Assembly (NCBI RefSeq): GCF_030272615.1
Contig: NC_081405.1
Location: 308,674,014 to 308,738,013 of the forward strand
Direction: 5' to 3'
Length of the DNA: 64,000 nucleotides
Origin: Cryptomeria japonica
Lineage: Eukaryota > Streptophyta > Pinopsida > Cupressales > Cupressaceae
Numbering within the stretch: the first letter of the stretch is position 1; every line of letters begins with the position of its first letter. Position numbers and translations under genes: made by a program. The notes under the pieces were generated by a model, which saw only the letters and a list, made by a program, of their open reading frames with translations, was not told the origin of the DNA and did no database searches. Shown here one piece after another: positions 61,562-64,000 of this stretch.

Positions 61562-62848
61562 TACATGCTTTGTCATCTCCAAATCTAACTAGACTGCCAT
61601 CAAATTCTTACAAAGATAGAAACTTCCCTTTATCTCCAGTCATATGATGTGAACAACTGCTGTCAATTACCCATTCATCCTTGTCTTCAATTTTAGCTGC
61701 AAGTGCCTTCTCTTCAGGTATAGTCACCTCCAATGCTCGAACATCTTCTTGGATAGCCAAGAATACCCAGTCCTTCCCATTGCTGGAACCACTAGAAGAG
61801 TCTTCTTCCGGTTCATCATTAGAATCAGTAATGCCTTCCTCATTCACTATGTAGCATGATTTGTCTCTGTTTTTCTTGTACTTATACTTGTTTTGATATC
61901 CAGGGTTAGGCTTAAATGATATTCTAGCGCTTTCTTCAAATCTTGAATTGCTTTTAGGACATCTAGATGCAAAGTGACCAATCTTATTACATGAAAAACA
62001 TTTAAAAGGTTCTTTTCCTTCATATTTACTTCCTATCGGTCCTTTAGGTACTCTTCTAGAAAATAGTCCTTCAAGTTGCACAAACTCATCATCTTCTCTC
62101 TTCATATCTTCTAATTCCTTTCATACAAAGCTTTCCAATCTTGCTTATCGATTGTAGATGTAGATGCATGAGGAGTAGGTTCAGACTTCATAGCTCGAGA
62201 AGGTCCAAATTCTTTAAGCTCAAAAGCAGATAGTTTCCCAACCAAAGTATCTTTGTTGATAGATGTATTAGCCATTGTTCTCAACTCATTAATAGCAGTA
62301 GCCTTCATTTTTTAAGTCGGTGGTAGGGCTCTCAGGACTTTAGAAACAATTTCATCTTCGCTCAGAGTTCCACCACAACATTGAATTCCCATAACAATCT
62401 CATTTACCTTTTCCACGAATGCAGTAATCCTTTCATCTTCTTCCATCTTCAATTTTTCATATATCACTCAGTAACCATCAAGTTTAGCAATCTTCAATGT
62501 AAGGTCACCTTCATTAAGAGTCTCCAACTTATCCCATATAGCCTTTCTAGATGATTTGTTACTTAGCCCCATTATTTGTTGATCAAAAATTGTACACAAG
62601 AGGGCTTGTCTTGCTCTACAATCATTCTCAAACTCCTTGTACATGTTTGTCGGAGGAGGATTGCCAGATCCTGAATTATAAGGTGTGACACTATTTTGTG
62701 TGATCTCCCAAATCTCCTTGCCAAGACATCTCTGATGAGTCTCCATCCAAATATTCCATACTGTGTAATTTGTTCCATCAAGCATCGAAATATCCCTTCA
62801 AAAGATAGTTCCAAAAGAACTGGATGAACTTCAATTGTTAGTTGCCAT
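61562..62848 (-). pseudogene. Element A gag and protease
   Basis: Minus strand from ATG 62846-62848 (MATNN then stop), 45 bp after the PBS. Gag reads MLDGTNYTVWNIWMETHQRC, CRARQALLCTIFDQQIMGL, KAIWDKLETLNEGD, NELRTMANTSINKDTLVGKL, KQDWKALYERN (UBN2-type copia Gag), with stops at about 62468, 62308 and 62111. One zinc knuckle CFSCNKIGHFASRC near 61980-62020. Protease start is EWVIDSSCSHHMTGDKGKF; the active-site triad reads D-S-S where copia proteases have D-S/T-G. The frame continues across the C insertion into the pre-integrase region at 39947. Confidence 0.88.
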
Positions 62849-62892
62849 ATGATCTTTATCAAGCAGTTAAGATTTCTGTAGAGAGGACCAAA

Positions 62893-62904
62893 GCTCTGAT
62901 ACCA
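62893..62904 (-). other. Element A primer-binding site
   Basis: TGGTATCAGAGC on the minus strand, 2 bp from the right LTR. Confidence 0.9.
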
Positions 62905-62906
62905 AT

Positions 62907-64000
62907 TGTTAGACAATTTAAATAACTGGAAGACAACTGAGAGGGGGGGTGAATCAGTTGTCATAGATTACTAGAACTATTAGCAATTAAAAAATTTAAT
63001 ACTAGAACCCAAAATATTAATACTGGAATAGCAGTTAAACCAATAAAGCATAAAAAATAATCACAGAATAAAAGCCATCCACATGACACCAAGATTTATA
63101 CATGGAGAACATGGTAAAGGGAAAAAACATGGTGGGAAACCTACCCACAGTACGATAATACTTGTACAGTAATTATGTGAATTACAATTGAGAGGCATGC
63201 ACTTGTAGGAAGGCCAACAACCTAGAGTGCACTGCTCATCACGAAAGGAGCCTCATTCACTACATAGAAATCTAGACTACGATCCAGAGGTGTTGAACAA
63301 AAAACGATAGCATCTCCCATGCCTTAGTACAGTTCGAGTTAAGCTTAATACTGGAGGACTGAATCCTCTTACATAAACCCAATTCAATCTCTAATGATTG
63401 ACCAAATCCTCTACCTAAATGATATTACATTCCTTGACCATGACCTCTAACATAACCATGATGATCTACAATGAGATCTTACATCTATATATACAAACCC
63501 TCGACCACAAACAATTAGGTCAGCCACTAGATAATAAACCAATTACATAATTACAAACCATGTCAGCCTTAGACCAAAAAAATAATATCCAACACATAAG
63601 GCATCTTGGAAACACATTGAGAGGTCCAATCCACATGTTACAGTAAATCCGGTCCATAACCTAGATCAACCGGGACCTAGTATAAGATCACATGCTATAA
63701 CAATGATTTCCATCTGCCAAGTCTCAAACATGATCACTAATAGCATCTTGAAACTCCACAAGAAGCTACACCAACACCACTTATGCAATTCATCAGAGAT
63801 CTTCAACAAAAGCTATGTCAGTGAAACCCTCATCGAAACCAGAAACTAAGCTTCTAAGCAAACAAGCTAGCATCCGATCACCAAACCAAAACCAACTAAC
63901 CGAATATGACCATGAGTATAATTAATAAGCCAATTCCATCACCAAACTATATTGGAGCCTACTGGATCATGCCAGATCTAAATCAACCAGAATCCACTCA
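62907..64000 (-). repeat. Element A right (5') LTR, cut by window end
   Basis: TGTTAGAC... matches 27423-27896 and then 35914 onwards without interruption, showing the pre-insertion target of element B ('cttacataaaccc' at 63370). About 110 bp remain beyond the window. Confidence 0.9.

Larger units (their letters stand above)
27423..64000 (-). mobile_element. Element A: autonomous-type Ty1/copia, split by B and C
   Basis: Minus-strand copia with interrupted segments: left (3') LTR 27423..27896 plus 35914..36645, internal 36646..39947 plus 61562..62906, right (5') LTR from 62907 past the window end. Domain order from the PBS is gag, protease, integrase, RT, RNase H, which is the copia order. 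Without B and C it would be about 7 kb. The base pairs before the left LTR (gatat, 27418-27422) would be one TSD arm; the other lies outside the window. Both LTRs end TGTTAG...CA and contain the motif of a GTGG, T-run and 'GTTTTTCCACGT' common in plant copia LTRs. Stops and frameshifts show it is dead. By eye the LTRs differ at roughly a tenth of positions over the first 185 bp, so it is the oldest layer. Confidence 0.9.

Overview
The window reads as nuclear DNA of a seed plant with a large, repeat-filled genome. It is AT-rich. It holds one plant gene type (expansin-like B, with short introns), LINE fragments, Ty3 debris, and deeply nested Ty1/copia-type LTR elements primed by initiator-Met tRNA (PBS TGGTATCAGAGC). 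A gymnosperm fits this, but the sequence alone does not prove it. No bacterial, organellar, tRNA, rRNA or CRISPR features were seen.

Region 1 (1 to about 20 kb) is a locally duplicated block around an expansin-like B gene. The only gene that looks intact is at 12139..13289 (minus): five exons, canonical splice sites, signal peptide, 251 residues, and a TATA box. A close paralogue at 1578..2700 keeps exons 2-5 open but lost its start codon, the start of its signal peptide and its promoter in a deletion of about 400 bp. A third remnant (7718..7857) is only part of the last exon. Between and around them lie LINE 3' fragments (zf-RVT plus RNase H), retroposons carrying an unrecognised ORF, and degenerate Ty3 pieces (gag plus LTR at 8.1-9.4 kb; protease and G-patch at 10.4-11.3 kb).

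Region 2 (about 20-27.4 kb) contains a LINE with ORF1 but no ORF2, flanked by perfect 16-bp target-site duplications (20945..22651). It also has a broken heptad-repeat coiled-coil ORF (22989..23309), another retroposon copy (24431..25990), and stretches where I recognise nothing.

Region 3 (27.4-64 kb) is a four-level nest. Element A is a copia with gag, protease, integrase, RT and RNase H on the minus strand, running from 27423 past the window end. Element B (27897..35908, minus) sits in A's left LTR with TSD acata. Element C (39948..61556, plus) sits in A's pol with TSD gatca. Element D (44254..56811, minus) sits in C's coding region with TSD aaagg. Removing C restores the reading frame of A, and removing D restores that of C. 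LTR differences counted by eye over short stretches put A and C as older than B and D, which agrees with the nesting.

B and C have no pol. Instead they encode a Gag-like protein (coiled coil, then four or five CCHC zinc knuckles) and a second, large protein of unknown function, homologous between B and C although the elements differ in LTRs and strand. They share PBS, polypurine tract and a U5-end motif with the pol-bearing A, which suggests mobilisation in trans. C also contains a foreign LTR (E) with its own PBS, so it is a mosaic. D has LTRs of 4.26 and 4.56 kb around a 3.74-kb non-coding interior (LARD-like), and its LTRs carry a GC-rich array of five hairpins.
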